From assembly GCF_014654615.1 (NCBI RefSeq), contig NZ_BNBB01000016.1, forward strand, positions 62,001 through 126,000: a DNA stretch of 64,000 nucleotides. Reading direction: 5' to 3'. A model generated the notes under the pieces. That model ran no database searches, was not told the DNA's origin, and saw only the letters and a program-made list of their open reading frames with translations. The DNA is from Streptosporangium violaceochromogenes (GTDB lineage: Bacteria > Actinomycetota > Actinomycetes > Streptosporangiales > Streptosporangiaceae). The position numbers and the translations under genes are program-made. Position 1 is the first letter of the stretch. Every line of letters starts with the position of its first letter. This document shows positions 25,862 through 33,884 of this stretch, in pieces.

Positions 25862-25890
25862 TGACGCCCGGGTCGTAACCCGACTACACT
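25862..25890 (+). promoter_or_regulatory. Promoter of tRNA-Thr
   Basis: TGACGC (25862-25867) and TACACT (25885-25890) are spaced 17 bp apart and end 15 bp before the tRNA. This is a good vegetative-sigma match for an actinomycete. Confidence 0.6.
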
Positions 25891-25904
25891 CGTCAAACGA
25901 CCGT

Positions 25905-25977
25905 GCCGACGTAGCTCAATCGGCAGAGCGACAGTCTTGTAAACTGTAGGTCAGGGGTTCGATTCCCCTCGTCGGCT
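25905..25977 (+). tRNA. tRNA-Thr (anticodon TGT)
   Basis: The acceptor stem GCCGACG/CGTCGGC (25905-25911 with 25970-25976) is perfect. The D arm contains TAGCTCAATCGGCAGAGC. The anticodon arm is ACAGT-CTTGTAA-ACTGT with anticodon TGT at 25938-25940, and the T arm is AGGGG-TTCGATT-CCCCT-like. Discriminator T follows; CCA is not encoded. The sequences just downstream are unlike core genes, so the tRNA may have served as an integration site. Confidence 0.96.
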
Positions 25978-26089
25978 CGCAGTTCGGAGGCCCTGTCCGG
26001 AGATCATCCGGGTGGGGCCTTCTGGTCGTCTGGGGGACGTCTGGGCGGGGGCCGTCAAGCGGGTCGGTGGGAGCGGTTGTTCACTGGCC

Positions 26090-26227
26090 ATGAGTGAGAC
26101 CAAACGCGGCGTCAAGTCCGGCCACGGCATGGCGGTCGCCGGACGCGTTCTCGGCTACATCTTCGTTGTCCCCGCCCTCAGCATCTCGACGACGGTGGGG
26201 ATCGGCTCCACCCTCCAGGGTCCCTGA
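26090..26227 (+). CDS. 45-residue DUF4190-like membrane fragment
   Basis: ATG at 26090 opens MSETKRGVKSGHGMAVAG followed by a hydrophobic run RVLGYIFVVPALSISTTVGI, then stops. HGMAVAGxVLGY is the start of DUF4190-type actinomycete membrane proteins, which continue into a second helix. Here it ends early, so this is either a one-helix small protein or a truncated remnant. It lies 113 bp after tRNA-Thr. Confidence 0.45.
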   Translation: MSETKRGVKSGHGMAVAGRVLGYIFVVPALSISTTVGIGSTLQGP

Positions 26228-26510
26228 CGACCCGGCGGCCTCGCCGCCGGACTCAACGGCTGTCCGCGCGAAACGCTCGGCCGGGCTGTCCCGGCCGAGC
26301 ATCTGGTCGAGCTTCCGGCGGCAGCCGGTTGATCGGCTTTGGACCCGCCGGAACGCGCCGGACCCGGGCCCCCGCCGTTTCCGGGCCTCGCGGCGCCCGT
26401 GTGCGGATTTCGCCTTCTCCGGGGGCGGAGCCGCCGTCCTCGCGCTTCGCGGCCGTGTCGCCGTGGAAAAACCGATGGACCGGAACCGCGAAGGGGCCCA
26501 GGATTGCAGG

Positions 26511-26900
26511 ATGGACCTTCGCATTCAGTGCCTCTGCGTCGACACGAACGATCCGGCGAGCCTTGCGAGCTTCTGGGAGGCCGCGCTGGGCTGGCGGCGC
26601 ACCCATGAACAGCCTGACGAGGTCGCGCTGGAGCCTCCGGCGGGCACCCCGGAGGACGGAGTTGTCCCGGATCTTCTTTTCCTGCGTGTCCCCGAGGGGA
26701 AGCGGGGCAAGAACAGGCTCCACCTGGACCTGCGGCCGAAGGACCAGGCGGCGGAGGTGGCCCGGCTTGAGGGGCTCGGTGCGCGGCGTGTCGACGTCGG
26801 TCAGGGGGGTGACGTCAGCTGGGTGGTGATGGCCGATCCGGATGGAAACGAGTTCTGTGTGCTCCGGGCGCTGCGGCCCGAGGAATCGGCCGGGGGCTGA
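26511..26900 (+). CDS. VOC-family (glyoxalase-like) protein
   Basis: A 129-residue vicinal oxygen chelate protein. It contains the two beta-alpha-beta-beta-beta halves: LRIQCLCVDTNDPASLASFW with EAALGWRR, and RLHLDLRPKDQAAEVARLEGLGA with VVMADPDGNEFCVL. The glyoxalase-like (PF18029) group fits best. Substrate and metal use are unknown. It stands alone, with a serine-hydrolase gene converging on it. Confidence 0.85.
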   Translation: MDLRIQCLCVDTNDPASLASFWEAALGWRRTHEQPDEVALEPPAGTPEDGVVPDLLFLRVPEGKRGKNRLHLDLRPKDQAAEVARLEGLGARRVDVGQGGDVSWVVMADPDGNEFCVLRALRPEESAGG

Positions 26901-26971
26901 ACGCCCGGTCCACGGCTCGGTGGCGGCCCGTTGAAGGCGATTTATCCAGGAATGCCTGGTCTGGTACTGAG

Positions 26972-28372
26972 TCATCTCCTCTTGGCGCCGGCTCGTGGGT
27001 TGACGCGGCAGTTGGTGTGGAGGTAGCGCGCGGCTCCGTCTCCGAAGTCGTGGATCGCGACGGTCTGGGGGTCCTCAAGGGGGTCGTCCGAGAGCATCAG
27101 GAAGTGCGTGTCGCTTATCGGAAGCAGTTCGTATTCGACGCGCTCCGGTTGACGGAGGAAGCGTGCGTGCAGGGGGTCCGGGACGAAGGTGAGGTGAAGC
27201 CGCCCGCCCGCGGCCTTCACCTCGTATCGGGTGCCGGGCCGTTCGTAGACACCTTCGTATCGCGCCGGATCGAGCCTCAGGGCCGGGTCGGGCTTGGGCA
27301 GGTCGGGGATCGTGGCCGCGCCGAGGCCGGTCAGGATTTCGTTGAACACCTTCCTGTAGAGGCTGTCTCGCGGTCCTCCGTTCGTCAGCATCGCGATGGC
27401 GATGTTCGAGTCCGGGAGGATTCTCAGACGGGCGTTCTGGCCGACGGTGCTGCCGTCGTGCGCGTACACGGTCTCGCCCTGCCAGCGAGCCGTGACGAGG
27501 CCGAGGGCCCACTCCGATCCGAACGTGTACGGGTCGGGCACGGGGACACGGGACCGCGTCATCTCGCGGACGGCCTCGGCCGAGACGATCCGTGTTCCGT
27601 CCGGCGCCCTGCCCCCGTCGAGGAGGACATGGGCCATCGTGAGGACCTCCCGGGCGGTTGAGGTGATGTTGCCTCCGGGGCCGAAGGCACGTGGCAGGTG
27701 GCTCAGAGGGGAGACGACGGGGCCCTCGTCGAGGGAGTGAATCAGATGCCCCGTCGCCGCCCGGTCCCGGTCCACCTGCTCGTGCCGGCTGCCGGTGCCG
27801 GTCAGTCGCAGGGGGGTGAAGAGGCGGTCCCTCATGATGTCGTCCCACCCCTTGCCGTCGATCACCTCCATGACGCGCGCGAGGATCGCGTAGCCCAGGG
27901 CCGCGCTGTAACCGTGGGTGTGCCCCAGAGGATGGACCTGGGGCGCGTCGGCGATGTTCGCGACCATGCGTTCGTACACGTCGTCGTCCTCGCCGGGATC
28001 TCCGTACTCCTCCTCGATGCCGTTCGTGTGGTTCAGCAGGTGACGGGGGGTGAGGCGGGCGCCGGTCTCGGGGTCGGCGACCTTGAGGCCGGGGAGGTAG
28101 GTCCGTACCGGTTCGTCCAGGCCGGCCTTCCCCTCGTCGACGAGTCGCATGAAGGCCAGGGCCGTCCAGGTCTTGGTCAGGGAGCCGCACTGGTAGACGG
28201 TGTCGGTCGTCGCGGGTTCCCGTGTGGACAGGTCCTTGACGCCGACGGCGAAGTCGGTGATCTCTCCGTCGCGGAGGATGCCGATCGCGGCGCTCGGGAT
28301 CCGGTATTCCGCGAGGAGATCGGAGATCCGGGCGCGGAGCCGAGCGGTGTCCACTTCTGTTTTCTCCGTCAA
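26972..28372 (-). CDS. Serine hydrolase, class C beta-lactamase-like
   Basis: A 466-residue beta-lactamase/PBP4*-type hydrolase without a signal peptide, so probably cytoplasmic. The nucleophile motif S-L-T-K is at 64-67 (CGSLTKTW). The second motif is Y155-S-A in HGYSAALGY, where YSN is usual. HDGST near residue 320 supplies the third motif. The C-terminal 100 residues form an extra beta domain typical of the esterase/D-aminopeptidase branch. True beta-lactamase activity is unlikely from sequence alone. The small gene at 28452 lies just upstream on the same strand. Confidence 0.86.
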   Translation of the reverse strand: MTEKTEVDTARLRARISDLLAEYRIPSAAIGILRDGEITDFAVGVKDLSTREPATTDTVYQCGSLTKTWTALAFMRLVDEGKAGLDEPVRTYLPGLKVADPETGARLTPRHLLNHTNGIEEEYGDPGEDDDVYERMVANIADAPQVHPLGHTHGYSAALGYAILARVMEVIDGKGWDDIMRDRLFTPLRLTGTGSRHEQVDRDRAATGHLIHSLDEGPVVSPLSHLPRAFGPGGNITSTAREVLTMAHVLLDGGRAPDGTRIVSAEAVREMTRSRVPVPDPYTFGSEWALGLVTARWQGETVYAHDGSTVGQNARLRILPDSNIAIAMLTNGGPRDSLYRKVFNEILTGLGAATIPDLPKPDPALRLDPARYEGVYERPGTRYEVKAAGGRLHLTFVPDPLHARFLRQPERVEYELLPISDTHFLMLSDDPLEDPQTVAIHDFGDGAARYLHTNCRVNPRAGAKRR

Positions 28373-28451
28373 CGGAGCCTCCCTGCCTGGTTCCAGATCC
28401 GTGCCGGTGTGGGCCGGGACCGGAGGTGCCGCTCCGTCCCGGTGTCGTCGG

Positions 28452-28709
28452 TCATCTCGGCAGGCCGACCGCGTTGGCGGCGTCGGCCTCGAAGCACTCC
28501 GTGGTGGCGAAGGGGCCCGTGTACCTCTCGAAGAGGCTTCTGACGCCGTCGACCGAGTCGTGAACGAGGATGTTCACCGCCCTGGTCCCGTCGGTGCTCG
28601 CCACCGCCAGGGGCCACTTCACCCCTGTGGGCAGGTGGCCGTACGCCTCCTTCAAGGAGTCCCAGAACCCGGCTTCGTCGGAGATCGTGGAAACCGCCAT
28701 CACGTGCAT
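28452..28709 (-). CDS. 85-residue hypothetical protein
   Basis: The frame MHVMAVSTISDEAGFWDSL has a good ribosome site (AAGGAGAG, 9 bp upstream) and balanced composition. It looks like a small alpha/beta (ferredoxin-like, dimeric) domain: a strand, an amphipathic helix, then PLAVASTDGTRAVNILVHD and a helix. I do not recognise a family. The serine hydrolase follows 79 bp downstream, so the two may share a transcript beginning in the AT-rich region near 28920. Confidence 0.7.
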   Translation of the reverse strand: MHVMAVSTISDEAGFWDSLKEAYGHLPTGVKWPLAVASTDGTRAVNILVHDSVDGVRSLFERYTGPFATTECFEADAANAVGLPR

Positions 28710-29104
28710 CGTCGTTCTCTCCTTCACAAGGGATGTCGCCGGGCCGGGGCGCCTCGCCCGGTCCGCCGGTCGGGTCCGGGCCCGACCGGCGCCGGCCTGT
28801 GCGAGGCATGTCCGGGGCCTGCCGGGGGTGCGGCCGTCGCGGCCGCTCCGTACGGCTCGCGCGGGCCGACGCCGCCTGCGGGGCGCCACATCCCGGCGGG
28901 ACCTTTCCGACATAGGGAAAGCTACGTTGCGTTTTAAATATCGTCAACGGCCGGGCGTCGAAAATCGCCATAAAATCCGAGGTAATCGCTGATTGTTGCA
29001 ATGAAAATGCCGATAAATGCAATCCTGTTTGCGGCGGCTGTTGCAATGGGGAGGTGGTGAACGCACACTGGACCGAGCACCCGCCGACACCAGGAGACGA
29101 GCCG
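28710..29104. other. AT-rich divergent control region with repeated TTGCAAT motif
   Basis: No gene is seen. Part 28910-29050 is clearly AT-richer than its surroundings. TGTTGCAATG occurs twice, at 28994-29003 and 29039-29048, 45 bp apart, with a TGCAATCC half-match between (29018-29025). This lies between divergent units and directly before the MarR-like gene, so it is a plausible multi-site operator. Confidence 0.5.
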
Positions 29105-30091
29105 ATGCCCGGAGCCAGGCTGACCCATGAGGATCGCCGGAGGATCGCGGACTGGGTGGCCGAAGGGCTGGGGTACGCCGAGATCGCCAGGCGGCTGGGC
29201 AGGCCGACCTCCACGGTCAGCCGCGAGGTGGCACGTAACGGCGGGCCCGGTGCCTACCGGGCGGACCACGCCCAGCGGGCCACCGGGCGGCGTGCCCGCA
29301 GGCGCGGGCCGGTTCCGGCCGGCGGGGCCGCGGAGCCACCGGCCGACGGGCCGCCGGACGGGCCGGAGCACCGCTTCGTGGAGCGGTTCGCGACCCTGCT
29401 GGCCGGAACCGGCCTTCCGCGGATGGCCTCCCGGGTGTTCGTCTGCCTGCTCACCTCCGACTCCGGGAGCCTGACGGCCGCCGAGCTGGTGCGCCGGCTC
29501 CAGGTCAGCCCGGCGTCGGTCTCCAAGGCCGTCGGCTACCTGGAGGCGATGAAGCTGGCCGGGCGCCGGTCGGACCCCGGCAGACGCCGCGAGCGGTACG
29601 TCGTCGACGACGACGTCTGGCTCCGGGCGTGGAGGGCCGACACCGGGAAACACACCGAGGTCGCGAAGGCCGCGCGGCGTGGGGTCGAGATCTTCGGCTC
29701 CGGCACGCCCGCCGGGGTCCGGCTGGACCGGATGGGCCTGTTCTTCGCCCGGCTCGGCGAGCACATGGGCGACAGCGGCTTCGCCGACGTCGTCGTGCGT
29801 GACGCGCTGACGGTGCTCGCCGCGCTGGTGTACGCCTCCCGGCCGCTCACCGCGGACGAACTCGCCGCGGCGCTGGGCCGCCCCCCGGAGCGCGTCGCCG
29901 ACGCCCTGCGGGCGATCGAGCGGCGTCCGGCCGTCGCCGACCCGCTCACTCTGCGACGCACCGGGTCCGGCGCGTACACCGTCATCCCGAGGCCGGACCG
30001 CCTGAGCCCGGCGCAGCGCCACGCGCTTCGCCCTCCGCGCGGGGCGCCGTCGCCGGGGGGCCGGTTCGGCGCGGGGGGTATACCGCCGTGA
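29105..30091 (+). CDS. MarR-type regulator with IS30-like N-terminal HTH
   Basis: A 328-residue regulator. Residues 1-60 (LTHEDRRRIADWVAEGLGYA then EIARRLGRPTSTVSREV) match the HTH_38 domain of IS30 transposases, including the YRADHAQRATGRRARR basic tail. A Pro/Gly linker follows, then two winged-helix regions: GSLTAAELVRRLQVSPASVS (MarR/GbsR-like) and RPLTADELAAALGRPPERV. ATG 29105 has AGGAGA upstream; GTG 29054 is an alternative. The 3' end overlaps the convergent TetR gene by 110 bp. The ligand is unknown. Confidence 0.8.
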   Translation: MPGARLTHEDRRRIADWVAEGLGYAEIARRLGRPTSTVSREVARNGGPGAYRADHAQRATGRRARRRGPVPAGGAAEPPADGPPDGPEHRFVERFATLLAGTGLPRMASRVFVCLLTSDSGSLTAAELVRRLQVSPASVSKAVGYLEAMKLAGRRSDPGRRRERYVVDDDVWLRAWRADTGKHTEVAKAARRGVEIFGSGTPAGVRLDRMGLFFARLGEHMGDSGFADVVVRDALTVLAALVYASRPLTADELAAALGRPPERVADALRAIERRPAVADPLTLRRTGSGAYTVIPRPDRLSPAQRHALRPPRGAPSPGGRFGAGGIPP

Positions 30092-30686
30092 GGATCGCGG
30101 GCAGGCGCGAGACCAGGCGGGTGAAGCGGCCCCGCTCGTAGGTGACGCCGGGCTGGTTGCTCAGTTGCTGAGAGATCGGGCCCGCGATCAGGCTGGACAG
30201 CAGGTCGAGCCCTTCCTCGCCGGCGGCGGCGGGGTGAAGCTCGCCCCGTTCGACCACGCCCTTGACCAGCCTCGCGAAGTGCTCGTGGACGGCCGTCGCG
30301 GGGGCGTAGGACTCGGGTGAGGGCACATATCCGGGCACGGGGCGCCAGAAGAGGAGCTGGGCCAGGACCTGATGCTCCATGATCCAGCGGGCTCCGGCCT
30401 CCAATGAGGCGCCCAGGGCGGCCAGACCGGGTTCGTACGGCTCGGCGCCCCGCCGTACCGCGTCGAGATAGCCCTCCTGACCCTGCCTGAACAGCGCGTC
30501 GTAGACCGCGTTGCGGGACGGGAAGTACTTGTAGAGCGAGGGCGGTTTGACGCCGATTCGCCTGGCCACGGTCGCCAGGCTCAGCCCCGCGACTCCTTCT
30601 TCCGCCATCACGTCGAGGGCGACGCCGAGGATCTCGGCCTGTGTCTCCGCGCGACGTCGTGCTCTGCGGTCGGGAATGTCTGTCAC
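29982..30686 (-). CDS. TetR-family repressor
   Basis: A 234-residue TetR protein. The HTH covers residues 12-58: AETQAEILGVALDVMAEEGV, LSLATVARRIGVKPPSLYKY. The C-terminal helical domain is of the TetR_C type with many aromatic and Leu residues (RWIMEHQVLAQLLFWRPVPG). A Pro/Gly/Ala-rich tail runs over the convergent MarR gene. It is divergent from the UvrA-like gene, with a perfect palindrome between them, so it probably represses that gene and itself. Confidence 0.92.
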   Translation of the reverse strand: MTDIPDRRARRRAETQAEILGVALDVMAEEGVAGLSLATVARRIGVKPPSLYKYFPSRNAVYDALFRQGQEGYLDAVRRGAEPYEPGLAALGASLEAGARWIMEHQVLAQLLFWRPVPGYVPSPESYAPATAVHEHFARLVKGVVERGELHPAAAGEEGLDLLSSLIAGPISQQLSNQPGVTYERGRFTRLVSRLPAILTAVYPPRRTGPPATAPRAEGEARGAAPGSGGPASG

Positions 30687-30691
30687 GTGAG

Positions 30692-30705
30692 ATAGCTTAA
30701 GCTAT
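30692..30705. promoter_or_regulatory. TetR operator ATAGCTTAAGCTAT
   Basis: A perfect 14-bp palindrome 5 bp from the tetR start and 30 bp before the uvrA-like GTG. Its position between divergent genes is the usual one for a TetR-family operator. Confidence 0.7.
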
Positions 30706-30735
30706 AGGTAGTAGCTGAAACTGTAGGAGGTTCTC

Positions 30736-32952
30736 GTGTCGCGTGACATCGTGCTCACCGGCCTTCGGCAGAACAACCTCAAGGACGTCTCGCTCCGGCT
30801 GCCCAAGGAACGGCTCATCGTGTTCACCGGGGTCTCGGGGTCGGGCAAGTCGTCCGTCGTGTTCGGCACGATCGCGGCGGAGTCGCAGCGCCAGCTCAAC
30901 GCGACCTACAGCGCGTTCCTCAGGAATCGGCTGCCCCAGCACGAGCGCCCGAGAGCCGGGCGCATGGCCAACCTCACGGCCGCGGTCGTCGTGGACCAGA
31001 AACCCGTGGGCGGCAACGCCCGCTCGACCGTGGGCACGATGACGGAGATCCACGCCGTCCTGCGCGTGCTGTTCTCCCGTCGCGGTGAGCCGTCGGCGGG
31101 CTCCGCCACCGCGTACTCCTTCAACGACCCTCAGGGGATGTGCCCGGAGTGTGACGGCCTGGGCAGGAGGATCGAGCTGGATCTCGGCAAGCTGATCGAC
31201 CCCGATCTGACGCTCAACCAGGGCGCGCTGCGCATGTTTCCCGTCGGGGGCTATGTCTGGCAGCTCTACGCCAGGTCCGGACTGTTCGACGCGGACAAGC
31301 CGCTGCGTGAGTTCACCGGCGAGGAGCGGGACCTGCTTCTGTACGGCGGCGGCTTCAAAGTCGACCGGGGCGGCTACACCAACGCCTACGAGGGGGTCGT
31401 GCCCCGGTTCAACCGGATCTACCTCAAGCGTGACCTCGACCGGCTCGACAAGGCCGCCAGGCCCATGGTGCGTGACGGCGTCTGCCCCGCCTGCCGGGGC
31501 GCCCGGCTCAATCCGGCGGCCCTGGCCTCGCGTGTCGACGGGCTGAGCATCGCCGACCACGGCGCGATGGAGGTCACCGACCTGATCGATGTGCTCGGGC
31601 GACTCGGTGACCCGGTGGCCGACACGGCAGTGGAGGCACTGCGAAGGATCGACGCCATCGGCCTCGGATATCTCAGCCTCGACCGCGAAACGCCCTCCCT
31701 GTCGGGAGGCGAGGCGCAGCGGCTCAAGATCGTGCGTCACCTCGGCAGCAGCCTCACCGGCATGACCTACATCTTCGACGAGCCGAGCGCGGGCCTGCAC
31801 CCCCGCGATGTGCGCCGGCTGGGCGATCTGCTGGTGGAACTGCGGGACAAGGGCAACACGGTGCTGGTCGTGGAGCACGACCGCGACGTGATCGCCCTGG
31901 CCGACCACGTGGTGGACATGGGGCCCGGCGCGGGGACCGAGGGCGGGTACGTGGTGTTCCAGGGAACGCTGGAGGGGCTGGTCAACGGCGAAACGCCGAC
32001 GGGGCGGATGCTCAGGCGGACCACGGGCCTGAAGGAGCGGGTGCGTGAGCCGTACGGATGGCTGACCGTGGCCGGGGTCGACGCGCACAACCTCAGAGAC
32101 GTCACGGTGCGGCTGCCCCTGGGGGTGCTGACGGCGGTGACCGGCGTGGCGGGGTCGGGAAAGAGCACGTTGATGACCCGGGGACTCGCGGTGCGGCATC
32201 CCGGCGTGATCCTCATCGACCAGTCACCCATCGCCACCTCGGCGCGGTCGACACCCGCCACCCATCTGAACGCGATGGACCCGCTGCGGAAGCTGTTCGG
32301 CGAGGTCAACGGAGTGGACCCGGGAATGTTCAGCTTCAACTCGAAAGGAGCGTGCCCGGCGTGCAAGGGGCGCGGGGAGATCAAGACGGACCTGGCGTTC
32401 ATGGACCCGGTGACGCGGGTCTGTGAGGTGTGCGCGGGCGGCAGGTACAGCGCCGAGGCGCTCTCCCACCGGGTGCGCGGCAGGACGATCGCCGACGTGC
32501 TGACCATGACGGCGCGGGAGGCGGCCGGTGAGTTCGATCTGCCGGGAATCGCCCGGCTGGACGTGCTCGGGCTCGGTTACCTGACGCTGGGGCAGCCGCT
32601 GAGCACGCTGTCGGGCGGAGAGCGGCAACGCCTGAAGCTGGCGCACCGGCTGCACGAGCGCGGCCAGGTGTACGTCTTGGACGAGCCGACCACGGGCCTG
32701 CACCCGGCCGACGTGGACGCGCTGCTGACGCTGCTCGACCGGCTGGTGGACGAGGGCAACACGGTCATCGTCGTCGAGCACGACCTGGAGGTGGTCAAAC
32801 ACGCCGACTGGGTCGTCGACGTGGGCCCCGAGGCGGGGCGGCACGGTGGACGGATCGTCTTCGAAGGCACCCCCGCCCGGCTCGCCGAAGCCACCACCCA
32901 CACGGCGAGACACCTCGTCATGTCACTCGGCGCCCGTCACGCGCACCGGTGA
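30736..32952 (+). CDS. UvrA-like ABC ATPase (UvrA2/DrrC type)
   Basis: A 738-residue tandem ABC ATPase of the UvrA family, shorter than canonical UvrA (~950). Walker A motifs are GVSGSGKSS and GVAGSGKST; signatures are LSGGEAQRLK and LSGGERQRLK; both D-box/Walker B segments are intact (IFDEPSAGLHP, VLDEPTTGLHP). Zinc modules with Cys pairs start at C136, C250, C540 and C563. The insertions that bind UvrB in true UvrA appear missing, as in UvrA2 and the DrrC drug-resistance protein. With a divergent TetR this suggests induced self-resistance to a DNA-binding compound. GTG 30736 follows GTAGGAGG. Confidence 0.9.
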   Translation: MSRDIVLTGLRQNNLKDVSLRLPKERLIVFTGVSGSGKSSVVFGTIAAESQRQLNATYSAFLRNRLPQHERPRAGRMANLTAAVVVDQKPVGGNARSTVGTMTEIHAVLRVLFSRRGEPSAGSATAYSFNDPQGMCPECDGLGRRIELDLGKLIDPDLTLNQGALRMFPVGGYVWQLYARSGLFDADKPLREFTGEERDLLLYGGGFKVDRGGYTNAYEGVVPRFNRIYLKRDLDRLDKAARPMVRDGVCPACRGARLNPAALASRVDGLSIADHGAMEVTDLIDVLGRLGDPVADTAVEALRRIDAIGLGYLSLDRETPSLSGGEAQRLKIVRHLGSSLTGMTYIFDEPSAGLHPRDVRRLGDLLVELRDKGNTVLVVEHDRDVIALADHVVDMGPGAGTEGGYVVFQGTLEGLVNGETPTGRMLRRTTGLKERVREPYGWLTVAGVDAHNLRDVTVRLPLGVLTAVTGVAGSGKSTLMTRGLAVRHPGVILIDQSPIATSARSTPATHLNAMDPLRKLFGEVNGVDPGMFSFNSKGACPACKGRGEIKTDLAFMDPVTRVCEVCAGGRYSAEALSHRVRGRTIADVLTMTAREAAGEFDLPGIARLDVLGLGYLTLGQPLSTLSGGERQRLKLAHRLHERGQVYVLDEPTTGLHPADVDALLTLLDRLVDEGNTVIVVEHDLEVVKHADWVVDVGPEAGRHGGRIVFEGTPARLAEATTHTARHLVMSLGARHAHR

Positions 32953-33428
32953 TCGTCGATGACCCGGCGGGTGGTCTCGCGCACGCGACGCCGGCGGCCG
33001 TCACCGCTTTGATGGAACGGTCGCCTGAGGCGAATATTCTTCGGTAAATCTCTTTTCGGGTCGCCGGGGCGGTGTGTTTCACGCCCGGTGATCGCGATCC
33101 TGCGGTGAAAGACGTCGTGAATCGGTGAGGTGAATCGGCGATGGGCCGGTGCGCCCGGCGGGGACGGGCGTGATCCCGGACGGGGCAGGGACGGGGCCGG
33201 CCGGGGCTTTCGTGGCTCGCGGAGGGGGAGGGGGATGCGCCCGAGGGTGAATTCTCATTTAGGGTGATTTTTGGTGCTAATTCGTGCCAAAGCACATTCC
33301 TTTCCCTGTAAAGCCGTCTCGTATGTTAGTTTCTTGCCGGCAGGCCATTTGATGCGCCTTAATCCGCTGCCTGCAGATCGTCGGACCCGCTCTGGAGGTC
33401 GCCCGTACCCGGTGGCGAGAGGAGTGCG
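32953..33428. other. Long intergenic region upstream of the CATRA-type locus
   Basis: I see no supportable gene. Sequence around 33255-33350 is AT-richer, with a GTGCT...AGCAC dyad at 33278-33299, and probably holds the promoter of the two-gene locus that follows. No strong terminator follows the UvrA-like gene. Confidence 0.4.
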
Positions 33429-33755
33429 ATGCCCCCGTCGTTTGCCGAGAGCCTGGCCAGAGCCGCCGACGTCCTCGAACGGGTCCGGAGGTGGGAGCTC
33501 CCCGAGCACTCCTGGCAGGCGGTCGACGACGCCTTGGCGGAGCTGGAGCACGCGGTGGCCGGCGGTGACGCCCACCGGGTGCTGCTCACGGTCAGCCGGA
33601 TCGAGCTGTCGGGGGTCATACGGGGCGCGTCGCCGATGGTCGGCGGAAGGAGCGCGGAGGAGCGGGGGATCCCCGGACCGGTGGACAAGGCGGTGACGCG
33701 GATCGGCGTCGTGGTGGAGCAGGCGCGTGAAGGTGGGGAACGGCGTCGTGATTGA
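33429..33755 (+). CDS. CATRA-associated small protein-like
   Basis: A 108-residue helical protein. The pattern VLERVRRWELPEHSWQAV, LAELEHAVAGGD, IELSG and GPVDKAVTRI matches my memory of the small CATRA-system-associated (CATASP) proteins, which pair with caspase-like/TPR proteins in predicted actinobacterial conflict systems. The next gene is a TPR-CHAT protein, so context agrees strongly. ATG 33429 has GAGAGGAG upstream. No catalytic residues are evident; adaptor or regulator is the likely role. The family name rests on recall, not a search. Confidence 0.72.
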   Translation: MPPSFAESLARAADVLERVRRWELPEHSWQAVDDALAELEHAVAGGDAHRVLLTVSRIELSGVIRGASPMVGGRSAEERGIPGPVDKAVTRIGVVVEQAREGGERRRD

Positions 33756-33884
33756 GCCGGTCCCGCCGGCGCACGTCCTCCGCCGGGTGGGGGAACGAGA
33801 CGGTGAGGGACGCGAGCCCGTGCTCCGGCCGGGGAACGCCTTCCGCGCTCCGGCGCGCCCGCGCGCCGGGCGCGCGCGGACACC

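Noticed and set aside
30697-32199. A 500-codon minus-strand frame within the UvrA-like gene
   Set aside because: Repetitive His/Val/Arg-rich antisense with no family resemblance.
32918-33295. 125-codon minus-strand frame before the CATRA-type locus
   Set aside because: Composition is Arg/Pro/Ser-rich like non-coding GC sequence, with no start context.
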